From NCBI RefSeq assembly GCF_025152745.1, contig NZ_CP104040.1, positions 496,001 through 560,000 on the forward strand: a stretch of DNA of 64,000 nt. The letters are read 5' to 3'. Positions 25,597 to 36,674 of this stretch are shown here, piece after piece. This DNA is from Rhizobium sp. WSM4643 (lineage in GTDB: Bacteria > Pseudomonadota > Alphaproteobacteria > Rhizobiales > Rhizobiaceae). The notes under the pieces were generated by a model. The model made no database searches. It had not been told where the DNA came from and saw nothing but the letters and a program-made list of their open reading frames with translations. Each line of letters opens with the position of its first letter. Position 1 is the stretch's first letter. The translations under genes were made by a program, and so were the position numbers.

Positions 25597-26970
25597 CTAG
25601 GGCATATACATATCTCGCAAAGCCCATCCATCGGCGACGGCTCGAAAGTATTTGAGGCCGTTGAAGAAGGTGATTGGGCCCGGCGGCTTGGCCGAGGCGT
25701 AGCCGTTCCAGCCGCCGAGCTTGGCGATGATCCAGGCGGCCCAAGCCAGCGAGGCCTTAGAGTGGGGATTGGACTGCAGCTTGGTTGTGCCCTTGAAACG
25801 GCTTTCGAGGGCGGCGAGGGTATCGATCTCGGCTGCCGTGAAGGTCAGGCTTGCCGGCTGGTGATCGCCGCCGCTGCGGGCTTGGACGAGCTGGAGGACG
25901 ATTGCTGCGGCCTTGGCGGCGATGGCGACGAGCTTTTCCAGCCGTGCCGCCAGATGCAACTGGCTGTCCTCGATCTTGAAGCCTTGGTTCTTCATCACCC
26001 GAAAGAACTGCTCGATCATCCAGCGCTGCTTGTACCAGGCGACGATCTGCCAGGCATCGGCCGGGCTGCTGAGCCAATGGGTGGTCAGGAGCAGCCAGTG
26101 CAAGGGCTCGACACCGTCGGGGGCGGCCGGTTCAACGATCTCGACCCAGCTCAGCCTGACGCCATCGGGCAGGCTAGGCCTCTCGCAGGTTTTGCGGCCG
26201 CCGGATCGTCGCTTCGCCGAAGCGCAGGCACACCGTCGCCTGCCGCGCCGGACGGTCGGCGCGCTCGCGCAGATCAATCGTCTGAGTATCGCAAAACGCC
26301 ACCGTTTCGACCGCGCGGCGCAGTTTGGAACCGTCGATGAGCGCATGGTCATGCATGACGCGCGACAAAAGATCGAAGCGCCGATCGGGCAGGCGCGCCC
26401 ACATGATGAAGAAGTCACCCTCCCGGTCGGCGATCGCCGTGACCCGGGCCGCACGCGAAAGCACCAGTTTGGCCGCCTCTGCCGTCTCCACCCAGCGCCG
26501 CGATTCCTTTTCGTTCAACGGCCGCTCGGCATGCGGCGTAAGCTCTTCGCTACCCCGCGTCCAGACCCGGCCGCCCACCAGGCCAAGGCAGCTGCCGGTG
26601 TCGGCATCGAGCGCCAGCATCGGATGCAGCAAAAGGCCAAAGCAATTGCCTTTTTTGATCTTGCCCAATTCCCGCCGGCTGTCCGGCGTCGTCGCAAACT
26701 TGATCTCGCTGGTGTCCTGCAGCGCCAGCACGTGGCGACCCTCAACCGCAGACCGGGTCTCCTGGCTCCAGCCGGCAATGATCTCTTCCACGCTCACCGC
26801 ACTGTTGTTGAGAAAACGCCCGAACCGGATCTCCTGCGAATGGTTGCCCCCGGCCAACTGGCGAAGGCAAACCGTCTCGCGCAGCACAATGCGACGGAGC
26901 AGCACCGCCCCCCTTTATCGAGACGACGATCTCCAAACCGGCCCAACGAAAAATCATGCCCTACATCCAT
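25597..26970 (-). pseudogene. Transposase of the IS4 family, broken by two frameshifts
   Basis: Three overlapping frames together make one Tn5-like transposase. The N-terminal DNA-binding part (FSLGRFGDRRLDKG, from about 26970) shifts at a six-C run at 26908-26913. The middle part carries LQDTSEIKF and IADREGDFF, the two catalytic Asp motifs. A second shift occurs near 26180-26230. The C-terminal part holds the Y-(2)-R-(3)-E-(6)-K signature (YKQRWMIEQFFRVMK) with the catalytic Glu. The stop codon lies in the terminal repeat. All DDE residues survive, but no single frame reads through. A sequencing error at the homopolymer cannot be excluded. Confidence 0.88.
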
Positions 26971-27084
26971 CGGCGACGCTCCCAAATCAAAACATCGCCA
27001 AAACAATCATACGGCCCGCAGTAAAGGAATCCGACCCCCGCAAACCGAGTCAATCCGTCGCACCGACTTATGTATATGCCCTAG
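25597..27084 (-). mobile_element. IS4-family (Tn5/IS50-like group) insertion sequence, 1488 bp
   Basis: The ends are CTAGGGCATATACATA and its complement, giving 16-bp terminal inverted repeats. A 10-bp direct duplication, CGCGAGCGGG, flanks both ends, in the range known for IS4-family elements. The only gene inside is a frameshifted transposase on the minus strand. The element sits inside a rhizobial intergenic palindrome, a frequent safe landing place. Ends and duplication are intact, so insertion is probably recent compared with the age of the host repeat. Confidence 0.9.
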
Positions 27085-27094
27085 CGCGAGCGGG
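27085..27094. repeat. Right 10-bp target-site duplication
   Basis: CGCGAGCGGG is an exact copy of 25587-25596 at the other end of the insertion sequence, followed by the rest of the interrupted intergenic repeat. Confidence 0.85.
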
Positions 27095-27128
27095 GAGAGG
27101 GTTAGGGTGAGGGGCAGCCATTCCACCC

Positions 27129-27575
27129 TTATCGCCGGCTTGAGATCTGCTTTGCGCCTGCCAGCTTGAAGCGCGGAAAGAGGAAGACGCCGACCATGCT
27201 GCCGCTGTATTTCTGCTCTAGCCCGTGGGACTCGCCCATGCAGAAGAGCGGCTGGCGAAAGCCGTTCGGCATGTTGATTGTCGTCGAAAAACAGAAGGAG
27301 GAGCAGCGGGTTGCCGCCTGCTCGAACAGCTCCAATATGTGGCTGCGGTCCTTGGCATCGTAGCAGCGGATCAGGCTTAGGAGTCCGCATTCCTGTGCGG
27401 CAAGGCCGTGCAGCATTGCGCTCCATTCGCCGAGACGAAGCATGCCGCTCGAAAAATCGCCCGTCCAGGCTTCGGAAACGGAAAACTGTGCCAGCATCTC
27501 GTGATTTTGATTGGCGTCATCAAACGAGCCGGGCGTTAGCGGTTCGGCTGCATTGGCTCTGGCGATGTTAAACAA
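27129..27575 (-). CDS. Small PAS-like protein of unknown function
   Basis: This protein of about 148 residues would start from a TTG at 27575, which has GGGAGA 5 nt upstream; the frame is open to 27695 but the extra N-terminus looks unconserved. The segment running from EAWTGDFSSGMLRLGEW through LIRCYDAKDRSHILEL to the C-terminal GVFLFPRFKL resembles a PAS sensor fold like those in small rhizobial proteins. No output domain is present. Its terminus lies next to the IS-bearing repeat. Function is unknown. Confidence 0.6.
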   Translation of the reverse strand: MFNIARANAAEPLTPGSFDDANQNHEMLAQFSVSEAWTGDFSSGMLRLGEWSAMLHGLAAQECGLLSLIRCYDAKDRSHILELFEQAATRCSSFCFSTTINMPNGFRQPLFCMGESHGLEQKYSGSMVGVFLFPRFKLAGAKQISSRR

Positions 27576-28125
27576 GGCGTTCTCCCGTTCGGATGCGGCT
27601 CCTCGGCCGCACGCTCGGCAAACACAAAGAAGCAGGATCACGCAGCAGCGGGCATGATGCCCGCGCTTACCTTCGGCGGTTATTGCCACGGCCATCTGGC
27701 CTCCGTAACCGGAGCCCTCGAAGCCGAACGTTAACGTATCGCTTTCCGCGCTCCGGCCTCGTCTATCGCCGAGCGCGTTTGAAGTGCAGCGCGGATTTAT
27801 AGGGGCTTTTGGACAAACGGCAACGGCTTTTTAAGGGGTCTTCGGATCGCCTCATTTCTTAGGATGCCTGCATCTTCGGCCTGTTTCGCGAGAATTGGCA
27901 CAGGAAGATCATCTTTGAGAGTGTTGCAAACGTTTTCACTCTGCGTCAGGTCGGAAATCGTACCGCAACGCAGTGATCTCTCGCATGTCGCTAGACTGAG
28001 AAAGGCGCGGGCAACGCAAGCCTAGCGCAAGTTTCGCCCCCTGGGGTTGCAACAGAGGGCCGGATAAACGTTTCGTCGGCCATGCCAGTCAGTGTGCCGC
28101 ACGTCGAATCGCTTTGGGCAAAAGA
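27576..28125. other. Gene-free stretch upstream of the small PAS gene
   Basis: About 550 bp between the PAS-like gene and the groEL terminator hold no supported gene. Part of it presumably carries the promoter of the PAS-like gene. I see no tRNA, and no repeat matching elsewhere in the window. Confidence 0.4.
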
Positions 28126-28152
28126 AAAGGGCGACCCGAGAGCCGCCCTTCC
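28126..28152 (-). terminator. groEL: Rho-independent terminator of groESL
   Basis: On the minus strand GGGCGGCT-CTCGG-GTCGCCC is followed by TTTTCTTTT. It lies about 150 bp beyond the groEL stop and is the only strong T-tailed stem there. Confidence 0.85.
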
Positions 28153-28190
28153 TATTCCGGATGCCGGAATGGTAGTCAGTGATGGCTTTC

Positions 28191-28216
28191 GCCTATCACA
28201 TCATGTCCATTCCGCC
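28191..28216. repeat. Detached copy of the groEL 3' end (26 bp)
   Basis: The 26 bp at 28191-28216 are identical to 28293-28318, the last codons and stop of groEL (reading G-G-M-D-M-M-stop on the minus strand). The copies are 102 bp apart. The first lies in untranslated sequence between groEL and its terminator and is in no longer reading frame. Confidence 0.9.
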
Positions 28217-28297
28217 AGTTCAGCGCGCTTGACGCGCTCAACCATCTTTAAATGATGGGCGGATTCATGAACGATGCTGTGAAAGGCCGTTGGCCTA

Positions 28298-29983
<1,686 letters not shown>

Positions 29984-30013
29984 TCAGCCATTTCGGGAAA
30001 GCAGGTCGGCCGA

Positions 30014-30310
30014 TCAGCCGATGATGCCCATGATGTCGGCTTCCTTCATGATCAGAAGGTCTTCGCCGTCGATCTTGACTTCGGTGCCGGACCACTTGCC
30101 GAACAGGATGCGGTCGCCAGCCTTGACGTCGAGTGCGACGACCTTGCCGGACTCATCGCGTGCGCCGGAGCCGACGGCGACGATTTCGCCTTCCTGCGGC
30201 TTTTCCTTGGCGGTATCGGGAATGATGATGCCGCCCTTGGTCTTGGCTTCGGACTCAACGCGGCGAACAACGACGCGGTCGTGAAGGGGGCGGAAGTTGG
30301 TGCTTGCCAT
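30014..30310 (-). CDS. groES: 10-kDa co-chaperonin GroES
   Basis: This 98-residue lid protein of the GroEL folding machine forms a heptameric ring. The N-terminus ([16 protein letters not shown]), the mobile-loop region ([16 protein letters not shown]) and the C-terminal [14 protein letters not shown] are typical. It is the first gene of the groES-groEL operon. A CIRCE operator and a sigma-70-type promoter lie upstream, so heat-shock control by the HrcA repressor is expected. Confidence 0.98.
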   Translation of the reverse strand: MASTNFRPLHDRVVVRRVESEAKTKGGIIIPDTAKEKPQEGEIVAVGSGARDESGKVVALDVKAGDRILFGKWSGTEVKIDGEDLLIMKEADIMGIIG

Positions 30311-30368
30311 TGTCTAATCCCTCGATCGAATGACATTCGCGGACCGGAGTGGCCCACATGGATAGATG

Positions 30369-30395
30369 TTAGCACTCCCTTGCGGTGAGTGCTAG
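30369..30395. promoter_or_regulatory. CIRCE operator of groESL
   Basis: TTAGCACTC-N9-GAGTGCTAG matches the consensus TTAGCACTC-N9-GAGTGCTAA at 17 of 18 arm positions. It lies 59 bp upstream of groES, in the untranslated leader just after the predicted promoter. HrcA binds this element and represses at normal temperature. Confidence 0.95.
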
Positions 30396-30402
30396 CGACG
30401 AG

Positions 30403-30431
30403 CATTTAGGGATGGCTCCGAAAGGAGTCAA
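30403..30431 (-). promoter_or_regulatory. Predicted sigma-70-type promoter of groESL
   Basis: On the minus strand a -35 box TTGACT (30426-30431) and a -10 box TAAATG (30403-30408) are separated by exactly 17 bp. The start point would fall near the edge of the CIRCE operator, a common layout for HrcA-controlled genes. Confidence 0.7.
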
Positions 30432-30703
30432 TGAGAGCAGTCACGAATTTTTGTGCCGGAATTGTGAAGAGGCTTGAGAATAGTCTGAGATTGCGGCCGA
30501 AACGCCGGCGCGGTCGAACTTTGCCGAAGTCGTCCGCCGTCGGCGAGCTGCCGCTTCGGGATAATCGTCAAACCCTTGCCGATCCGCACACTCGGATCGC
30601 CTTCCCGAGTTCTTCGCAGGAGCCGGGCAGCGAAGAAATTTCCTTGCCATCGCCTTGCGCCTTTGCAATGTCACCGGTGACTGAAGCAAATCGGGAAATC
30701 GGA
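30432..30703. other. Intergenic region upstream of the HAD phosphatase gene
   Basis: The gap between groES and the HAD gene totals about 390 bp. Beyond the CIRCE/promoter region I see no RNA gene or repeat. The HAD frame stays open through it, but without conserved sequence. Confidence 0.4.
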
Positions 30704-31552
30704 ATGGCCAGGCGGATAGAAAACTTCTCGGAGATATCAGGTCACTATGATGTGGTGCTCTGCGATGTCTGGGGCGTCGTTCACAACGGCGTCGATCCGT
30801 TCCCGAAGGCGGCCGCAGCCCTTGAAGCGGCGCGCGAGAACGGCGTCGCCGTCGTCCTCATCACCAATTCGCCGCGCCTTTCCTGGCAGGTGGTCGAGCA
30901 GCTGCGCCATATCGGCGTTCCCGACAGCGCCTATGACAGGATCGTCACCTCTGGCGACGTCACGCGCGGGCTGATCGCCGAAGGGCCGAAGACCGTCTTT
31001 CTGCTCGGCCCCGAGCGCGACAAAGCGCTACTCGAAGGCATTGGCGTCGAACGCCGGCCGGCGGGCGAAGCGCAATCGCTGGTCTGCACCGGCTTTTTCG
31101 ACGACGAGACGGAGAAGCCGGAAGATTACACCGATATTCTTCTTGATTTCAAAGCCCGCGACGTGCCGATGATCTGCGCCAATCCCGACCTCATTGTCGA
31201 GCGCGGCCATCGCATCATCCCCTGCGCCGGCGCTATGGCCGCCTACTACCAGCAGCTCGGCGGCAGTACCCGCATCGCCGGCAAACCGCACCGGCCGATC
31301 TACGAGGCAACGCTTGCGGTGGCCCGCGAGCTTCGCGGCGATTTCCCCGTCGAGCGCGTGCTGGCGATCGGCGACGGCATGCCGACCGATGTGCGCGGCG
31401 CCTTGAATTACGGCCTCGACCTTCTCTACATCAGCGGCGGTATCCACGCCAAGGAATACACCCTCAACGGCGAAACCGACGAGGCGATCCTCAACGCCTA
31501 TCTCGAACGGGAAAACGCCGCGCCGAAGTGGTGGATGCCCCGCCTTGCATGA
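30704..31552 (+). CDS. HAD-superfamily class IIA hydrolase (TIGR01459-type)
   Basis: This 283-residue protein belongs to the NagD-like class IIA HAD phosphatases. Motif I is VLCDVWGVVHNG (nucleophile Asp at about residue 20), motif II is LITNSPR, and motif IV is AIGDGMPTDVRGALNYG. The large cap inserted between motifs II and III has the class IIA layout, and CANPDLIVERG is the NagD-type cap signature. I chose the ATG at 30704; another at 30668 is possible. The gene sits directly before ribF, suggesting an operon. Substrate is unknown; a link to flavin metabolism is only positional. Confidence 0.88.
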   Translation: MARRIENFSEISGHYDVVLCDVWGVVHNGVDPFPKAAAALEAARENGVAVVLITNSPRLSWQVVEQLRHIGVPDSAYDRIVTSGDVTRGLIAEGPKTVFLLGPERDKALLEGIGVERRPAGEAQSLVCTGFFDDETEKPEDYTDILLDFKARDVPMICANPDLIVERGHRIIPCAGAMAAYYQQLGGSTRIAGKPHRPIYEATLAVARELRGDFPVERVLAIGDGMPTDVRGALNYGLDLLYISGGIHAKEYTLNGETDEAILNAYLERENAAPKWWMPRLA

Positions 31553-31572
31553 AGACACGCCTTGCATGAAGA
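31541..31572. repeat. Tandem 15-bp duplication at the HAD/ribF junction
   Basis: CGCCTTGCATGAAGA occurs at 31541-31555 and again at 31558-31572, a 17-bp period. The first copy spans the HAD stop codon. The second creates an extra ATG and a purine-rich stretch upstream of ribF. Confidence 0.85.
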
Positions 31573-31583
31573 GAAGCCAGCCG

Positions 31584-32567
31584 ATGACCGTCTTCCACCG
31601 CAATGAAACCCGCGAACCCCTACCCGCCCATCTGAAGGGCGGCGTCATTGCCATCGGCAATTTCGACGGCGTGCACCGCGGCCATCAGTCGGTGCTGAAC
31701 CGAGCGCTCGAAATCTCCAAGGCGCGCGGCATCCCCGCTTTGGTGCTGACCTTCGAGCCGCATCCGCGCACGGTCTTCCGGCCGCAGACGCCGGTCTTTC
31801 GGCTGACGCCGGCGCCCCTGAAGGCCCGCATCCTGGAAACGCTGGGTTTCAGCGCCGTCATCGAGTATCCCTTCGATTACGAATTCTCGCAGCGCTCGGC
31901 CGATGATTTCATCCATTCGATCCTGAAGGATTGGCTCGGCGCTTCCGAAGTCGTCACCGGCTTCGATTTCCATTTTGGCCGCGGCCGCGAGGGCGGTCCC
32001 GCCTTCCTGATGAATGCCGGCAATACCTACGGCTTCGGCGTCACCCTGATCGATGCCTTCCGCGACGAAAACGCCGATGTCGTCTCTTCGAGCCATATCC
32101 GCGCGCTCCTCAATGAGGGCAATGTCAGCGAAGCCGCCGGCATGCTCGGTTACCGCTATACGGTGGAAGCCGAGGTGATCGACGGCGAAAAGCTCGGCCG
32201 CCAACTCGGTTTCCCGACGGCCAACATGCGCCTGCCGCCGGAGGTCGATCTTGCCGCCGGCATCTACGCCGTCCGCTTTCGCCGTCAGGACGGCACGCTC
32301 CACGACGCCGTCGCAAGCTACGGCCGCCGTCCGACGGTGACGGAAAACGGCGCGCCGCTGCTCGAAACCTATCTTTTCGATTTCAACGGCGATCTCTACG
32401 GCCAGCTCTGCTCCGTCTCCTTCTTCGGCTATATCAGACCTGAGCTGAAATTCGACGGCCTCGATCCGCTGGTCGCCCAGATCAAGCGCGACGAGGAAGA
32501 GGCGAGGGCACTGCTTGCGGGTGTTAAGCCGCTCGGCGCGCTTGACCGGAAATTGTGCTTTTCCTGA
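31584..32567 (+). CDS. ribF: Bifunctional riboflavin kinase / FAD synthetase
   Basis: This 327-residue protein converts riboflavin to FMN and then FAD. The N-terminal nucleotidyltransferase domain has the GNFDGVHRGHQ motif (about residues 26-36) and TFEPHPRTVF. The C-terminal riboflavin kinase domain has GRQLGFPTANM and YGRRPTV, with ETYLFDFNGDLYG. I chose the ATG at 31584; earlier in-frame ATGs at 31545 and 31566 lie in the small tandem duplication. It is downstream of a HAD phosphatase gene with 31 bp between. Confidence 0.95.
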   Translation: MTVFHRNETREPLPAHLKGGVIAIGNFDGVHRGHQSVLNRALEISKARGIPALVLTFEPHPRTVFRPQTPVFRLTPAPLKARILETLGFSAVIEYPFDYEFSQRSADDFIHSILKDWLGASEVVTGFDFHFGRGREGGPAFLMNAGNTYGFGVTLIDAFRDENADVVSSSHIRALLNEGNVSEAAGMLGYRYTVEAEVIDGEKLGRQLGFPTANMRLPPEVDLAAGIYAVRFRRQDGTLHDAVASYGRRPTVTENGAPLLETYLFDFNGDLYGQLCSVSFFGYIRPELKFDGLDPLVAQIKRDEEEARALLAGVKPLGALDRKLCFS

Positions 32568-32578
32568 GTGGCCTTGAG

Positions 32579-33037
32579 CTATCTTCGGCTCAGGGGAAAT
32601 TGACCGGGATCGTTCGTCCATGGATCGAAGATTGCTGCGCCGGAGAAGCGCGTATCCCTGACGTTTCGCGTTACCAGGTAGAGATTGTGCTCGATTGCCG
32701 TAGCGGCGAGCATCGTGTCGACAACCGACGGCGCATGTCCAGTCCTCAGTTTCACGCGCCCTGAAATGACGCCCCGGTGCCTGACGGCTGCGTCGCTCAG
32801 CGAAAGAACGCGTTGCGAAAACCTTTCCTCCAGCGCATCGCGGGAGGCCGCATAACGATAGCGGTTTTGATCGTCCTCAGGCAGGTTTTCGATGCCCTTG
32901 TCATATTCCGCCAGTGTGAGGATGCTGATGAACATCTTCTTCTCGTCTTGAGCCGCAGCCCAGGATTTGACGGAGGGTGCACCGTTCGGATTGATCAGCG
33001 CGGCAATGACGTTGGTATCAAGCAGCCAGCCGATCAC
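32579..33037 (-). CDS. VapC-type PIN-domain toxin
   Basis: This 152-residue PIN-domain ribonuclease opens with WLLDTNVIAAL, containing the first catalytic Asp. A central Glu (LAEYDKGIE) and the later SVVDTMLAATAIEHNLYLVTRN supply the other acidic residues for metal binding. It matches the FitB/VapC group. It overlaps the upstream antitoxin gene by 4 bp. Such pairs inhibit translation by RNA cleavage when the antitoxin is degraded. It is convergent with ribF, the stop codons being 11 bp apart. Confidence 0.92.
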   Translation of the reverse strand: MIGWLLDTNVIAALINPNGAPSVKSWAAAQDEKKMFISILTLAEYDKGIENLPEDDQNRYRYAASRDALEERFSQRVLSLSDAAVRHRGVISGRVKLRTGHAPSVVDTMLAATAIEHNLYLVTRNVRDTRFSGAAIFDPWTNDPGQFPLSRR

Positions 33038-33297
33038 AGCTCGGCATCCCGTCCGTAATCTGCCTCTCGCTCAAGGTCGAGCTCTTTGAGATCGAGGCTT
33101 TCCATGAAGGCGACGAAAGGCTTTTTCGGTTCGGCTTTGGTCAGTTGGTCGAGCTCTTCGGCGCTGATGACGACAACGCTGTCCCGGCCGCGAACGGTTA
33201 CGCGCTGTGGTCCTTCGCTGTGTGCGCGGCGGACCACCTCGCTGAACCGCGCTTTCGCGTCTTCGAGCTTCCAGCTTTGCTTCGTGATTTGTTTCAT
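33034..33297 (-). CDS. Phd/YefM-type antitoxin
   Basis: This 87-residue protein has the Phd/YefM N-terminal DNA-binding fold (WKLEDAKARFSEVVRRAHSEGPQ) and the RGRDSVVVISAEEL strand, followed by a more acidic C-terminal tail that should wrap the toxin. It is first in the operon and overlaps the toxin start by 4 bp, the normal coupled arrangement. Autoregulation is expected from the family; I do not see a clear operator palindrome upstream. Confidence 0.9.
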   Translation of the reverse strand: MKQITKQSWKLEDAKARFSEVVRRAHSEGPQRVTVRGRDSVVVISAEELDQLTKAEPKKPFVAFMESLDLKELDLEREADYGRDAEL

Positions 33298-33649
33298 GCC
33301 TCTGGCTCTCGATCTTGTCTGGTCAGATAGTCAGATATATAACGCAAGCCGCACAGAGTTTCCAGCCTTAGGCTTTCCGGAACGATGCGGCTACCGGCGA
33401 TCCCAGCCACTTATGCCGATTGCGGGCCGCGAATTCTTCTCTTCCTTTTCCCGGCAAAAACGCCTATGAACCGGCGCGATGACGAAATATCGGCTGGCAA
33501 TGATGATGCGAATTATCGGCCCGGCCTTCCGCGCGCGCTAAGCGGCCGGAAGGTCCGGGTTTTTGGCGCTTGGATACGAGCGCTTCCGTCACCAGCTATT
33601 TCACGCCCGTTGCGCCCCTTCCTGGGCCGCCAGAAAACGATTGTCAGAC
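33298..33649. other. Divergent intergenic region, antitoxin / ileS
   Basis: About 350 bp lie between the antitoxin and ileS starts, including an upstream extension of the ileS frame that is not conserved. The promoters for both genes should be here. I see no T-box, RNA gene or repeat. Confidence 0.45.
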
Positions 33650-36541
33650 ATGACCGACACAGCCGAAAAGATCGACTATTCGAAGACCCTCTATTTGCCC
33701 GAGACCGATTTCCCCATGCGCGCCGGCCTGCCGCAGAAGGAGCCGGAACTCGTCAAGCGCTGGCAGGAGATGGGTCTCTACAAGAAACTGCGTGCTTCCG
33801 CCGCCGGCCGCGAGAAATTCGTCCTTCACGACGGCCCGCCCTATGCCAACGGCAACATCCATATCGGCCACGCGCTGAACAAGATCCTCAAGGACGTCAT
33901 CAACCGTTCGTTCCAGATGCGCGGCTACGACGCCAATTACGTGCCCGGCTGGGATTGCCACGGCCTGCCGATCGAATGGAAGATCGAGGAGAAGTACCGC
34001 GAGAAGGGCAAGAACAAGGACGAGGTCCCGGTCAACGAATTCCGCCGGGAATGCCGTGAATTTGCCGCCGGTTGGATCAAGGTCCAGGCGGAAGAGTTCA
34101 AGCGCCTTGGCATCGAGGGCGACTTCGACAATCCCTATACGACGATGAACTTCCACGCGGAATCGCGCATCGCCGGCGAACTCTTGAAGATCGCCGCGAG
34201 CGGCCAGCTTTATCGCGGCTCCAAGCCGATCATGTGGTCGGTCGTCGAACGCACGGCGCTGGCCGAGGCCGAGGTCGAATACCAGGATTATGAGAGCGAC
34301 ACGATCTGGGTGAAATTCCCGGTGGTCGAAGGTCCGGCCGCGCTCAAGGATGCGTTCGTGGTCATCTGGACGACCACGCCCTGGACGATCCCCGGCAACC
34401 GCGCGGTCTCCTTTTCGCCGCGCATCTCCTACGGCCTCTATCAAGTGACGGTCGCCGAGAACGATTTTGGCCCGCGTCCGGGCGAGAAGCTGATCTTTGC
34501 CGATAAATTGGCCGAAGAATCCTTCGCCAAGGCCAAGCTGCAGTACAAGCGCTTGAGCGATGTCTCTGCGGCCGATTTCGCAGCGATGACCTGCGCGCAT
34601 CCCTTCAAGGGTCTCGACGGCGGCTATGAATTCCCCGTGCCGCTGCTCGACGGCGACCACGTCACCGATGACGCCGGCACCGGCTTCGTCCACACCGCAC
34701 CCAGCCATGGCCGCGAAGACTTCGATGCCTGGATGTCGGCTGTCCGCACGCTTGAGGCGCGCGGCATCGAGACCAAGATCCCGTTCCCGGTCGACGACGG
34801 CGGCTTCTACACATCGGACGCTCCCGGATTCGAGGGCGCCCGCGTCATCGACGACAACGGCAAGAAGGGCGATGCCAACGACCGTGTCATCAGGGAACTG
34901 ATCGCCCGCGGCGCGCTCTTTGCCCGCGGTCGTCTGAAGCATCAGTATCCGCATTCCTGGCGCTCGAAGAAGCCGGTCATCTTCCGCAACACGCCGCAAT
35001 GGTTCGTCTATATGGACAAGACCCTTGCCGACGGCACGACGCTGCGTTCGCGCGCGCTCGGTGCGATCGACGATACGCGCTTCGTGCCGGCCGCCGGCCA
35101 GAACCGCCTGCGCGCCATGATCGAGGGCCGCCCGGACTGGGTGCTCTCGCGCCAGCGCGCCTGGGGCGTGCCGATCGCCGTCTTTGCCGACGATGAGGGC
35201 GAGGTTCTGGTCGATGAAGCCGTCAACGCCCGCATCCTCGAAGCCTTCGAACATGAGGGTGCCGACGCCTGGTTTGCCGAAGGCGCCAAGGAGCGTTTCC
35301 TCGGCAATGATCACGACCATTCCCGCTGGACCCAGGTCATGGATATCCTCGACGTCTGGTTCGACTCTGGCTCGACGCACACCTTCACGCTCGAAGACCG
35401 CCCGGATCTGAAGTGGCCGGCCGATCTTTATCTCGAAGGTTCCGACCAGCATCGCGGTTGGTTCCATTCGTCGCTGCTGGAATCGGCGGCCACCCGCGGC
35501 CGTGCGCCTTACAACGCCGTCCTCACCCATGGTTTCACCATGGACGAGAAGGGCGAGAAGATGTCGAAGTCGAAGGGCAACGTCACAGCACCTCAGGAAG
35601 TGATGAAGGATGCCGGCGCCGATATCCTCCGCCTCTGGGTGATGACCTCGGATTATGCCGACGACCTGCGCGTCGGCAAGACGATCATCCAGACCAATGT
35701 CGACGCCTATCGCAAACTGCGCAACACCATCCGCTGGATGCTCGGCACGCTCGCCCACGACAAGGGCGAGGAGATCGCGCTTGCCGACCTGCCGGAGCTG
35801 GAGCAGCTGATGCTGCACCGGCTGGCCGAACTCGACGAGCTGGTGCGCGAGAACTACGATGCCTTCGACTTCAAGAAGATCGCCCGCGCGCTGATCGATT
35901 TCGCCAATGTCGAGCTGTCGGCCTTCTATTTCGATGTCCGCAAGGATGCGCTCTATTGCGACGCGCCGTCGAGCCTGCGCCGGCGCGCCAGCTTGCACGT
36001 CATTCGCCAGATCTTCGATTGCATGGTGACATGGCTTGCCCCGATGCTGCCCTTCACCACCGAGGAGGCCTGGCTGTCGCGCAACCCGTCCGCCGTTTCC
36101 GTGCATTTGGAGCAGTTTGCCCCGGTTGCGAAGGAATGGCGCAACGATGCCCTGGCCGAGAAGTGGAAGAAGATCCGCGCCGTGCGTTCGGTCGTGACCG
36201 GCGCCTTGGAAATCGAGCGCAAGGACAAGCGCATCGGCTCCTCGCTGGAAGCGGCTCCGCTCGTCCATATCGCCGATCCGGAATTGCTGAAGGCGCTGGA
36301 AGGCCAGGACTTCACCGAAGTCTGTATCACCTCGGCAATCGAGATCAAGGCCGGCGAAGGGCCAGTGGATGCCTTCCGCCTGGCCGAGGTGCCTCTGGTC
36401 AGCGTCGTGCCGAAGCTTGCAGAGGGTGAAAAATGCGCCCGCTCCTGGCGCATCACCAAGGATGTCGGTTCCGATCCGGAATATCCCGATGTTTCGGCCC
36501 GCGACGCTGCCGCGCTTCGCGAACTCGCCGCGCTCACGTGA
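33650..36541 (+). CDS. ileS: Isoleucyl-tRNA synthetase
   Basis: This 963-residue class I synthetase charges tRNA-Ile and edits mischarged valine. The HIGH motif is in [14 protein letters not shown] (about residues 70-73) and the KMSKS loop is in [13 protein letters not shown]. The inserted CP1 editing domain carries [13 protein letters not shown] and the [12 protein letters not shown] signature with its catalytic Asp nearby. A C-terminal anticodon-binding domain follows. I use the ATG at 33650; the frame is open to 33563. Length is normal for alphaproteobacteria. A lipoprotein gene follows 133 bp downstream. Confidence 0.97.
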   Translation: MTDTAEKIDYSKTLYLPETDFPMRAGLPQKEPELVKRWQEMGLYKKLRASAAGREKFVLHDGPPYANGNIHIGHALNKILKDVINRSFQMRGYDANYVPGWDCHGLPIEWKIEEKYREKGKNKDEVPVNEFRRECREFAAGWIKVQAEEFKRLGIEGDFDNPYTTMNFHAESRIAGELLKIAASGQLYRGSKPIMWSVVERTALAEAEVEYQDYESDTIWVKFPVVEGPAALKDAFVVIWTTTPWTIPGNRAVSFSPRISYGLYQVTVAENDFGPRPGEKLIFADKLAEESFAKAKLQYKRLSDVSAADFAAMTCAHPFKGLDGGYEFPVPLLDGDHVTDDAGTGFVHTAPSHGREDFDAWMSAVRTLEARGIETKIPFPVDDGGFYTSDAPGFEGARVIDDNGKKGDANDRVIRELIARGALFARGRLKHQYPHSWRSKKPVIFRNTPQWFVYMDKTLADGTTLRSRALGAIDDTRFVPAAGQNRLRAMIEGRPDWVLSRQRAWGVPIAVFADDEGEVLVDEAVNARILEAFEHEGADAWFAEGAKERFLGNDHDHSRWTQVMDILDVWFDSGSTHTFTLEDRPDLKWPADLYLEGSDQHRGWFHSSLLESAATRGRAPYNAVLTHGFTMDEKGEKMSKSKGNVTAPQEVMKDAGADILRLWVMTSDYADDLRVGKTIIQTNVDAYRKLRNTIRWMLGTLAHDKGEEIALADLPELEQLMLHRLAELDELVRENYDAFDFKKIARALIDFANVELSAFYFDVRKDALYCDAPSSLRRRASLHVIRQIFDCMVTWLAPMLPFTTEEAWLSRNPSAVSVHLEQFAPVAKEWRNDALAEKWKKIRAVRSVVTGALEIERKDKRIGSSLEAAPLVHIADPELLKALEGQDFTEVCITSAIEIKAGEGPVDAFRLAEVPLVSVVPKLAEGEKCARSWRITKDVGSDPEYPDVSARDAAALRELAALT

Positions 36542-36674
36542 AGAATATTGCCGGGTGAATTGCGCTTTCGCGGTTCATCCGGTAAAAGCTGCCTGAAAAT
36601 GGCCGGATTTTTGCGTCAGGGGGACGGTTGTCCGGTTGGGCGACGATTGCACCGGCTGGGCTGGAAGGGTTTTC

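Noticed and set aside
33644..36268. Antisense 874-codon open frame across ileS
   Set aside because: High-GC third positions make long open frames opposite real genes. ileS itself has all class I motifs, and the antisense product shows no known domain.
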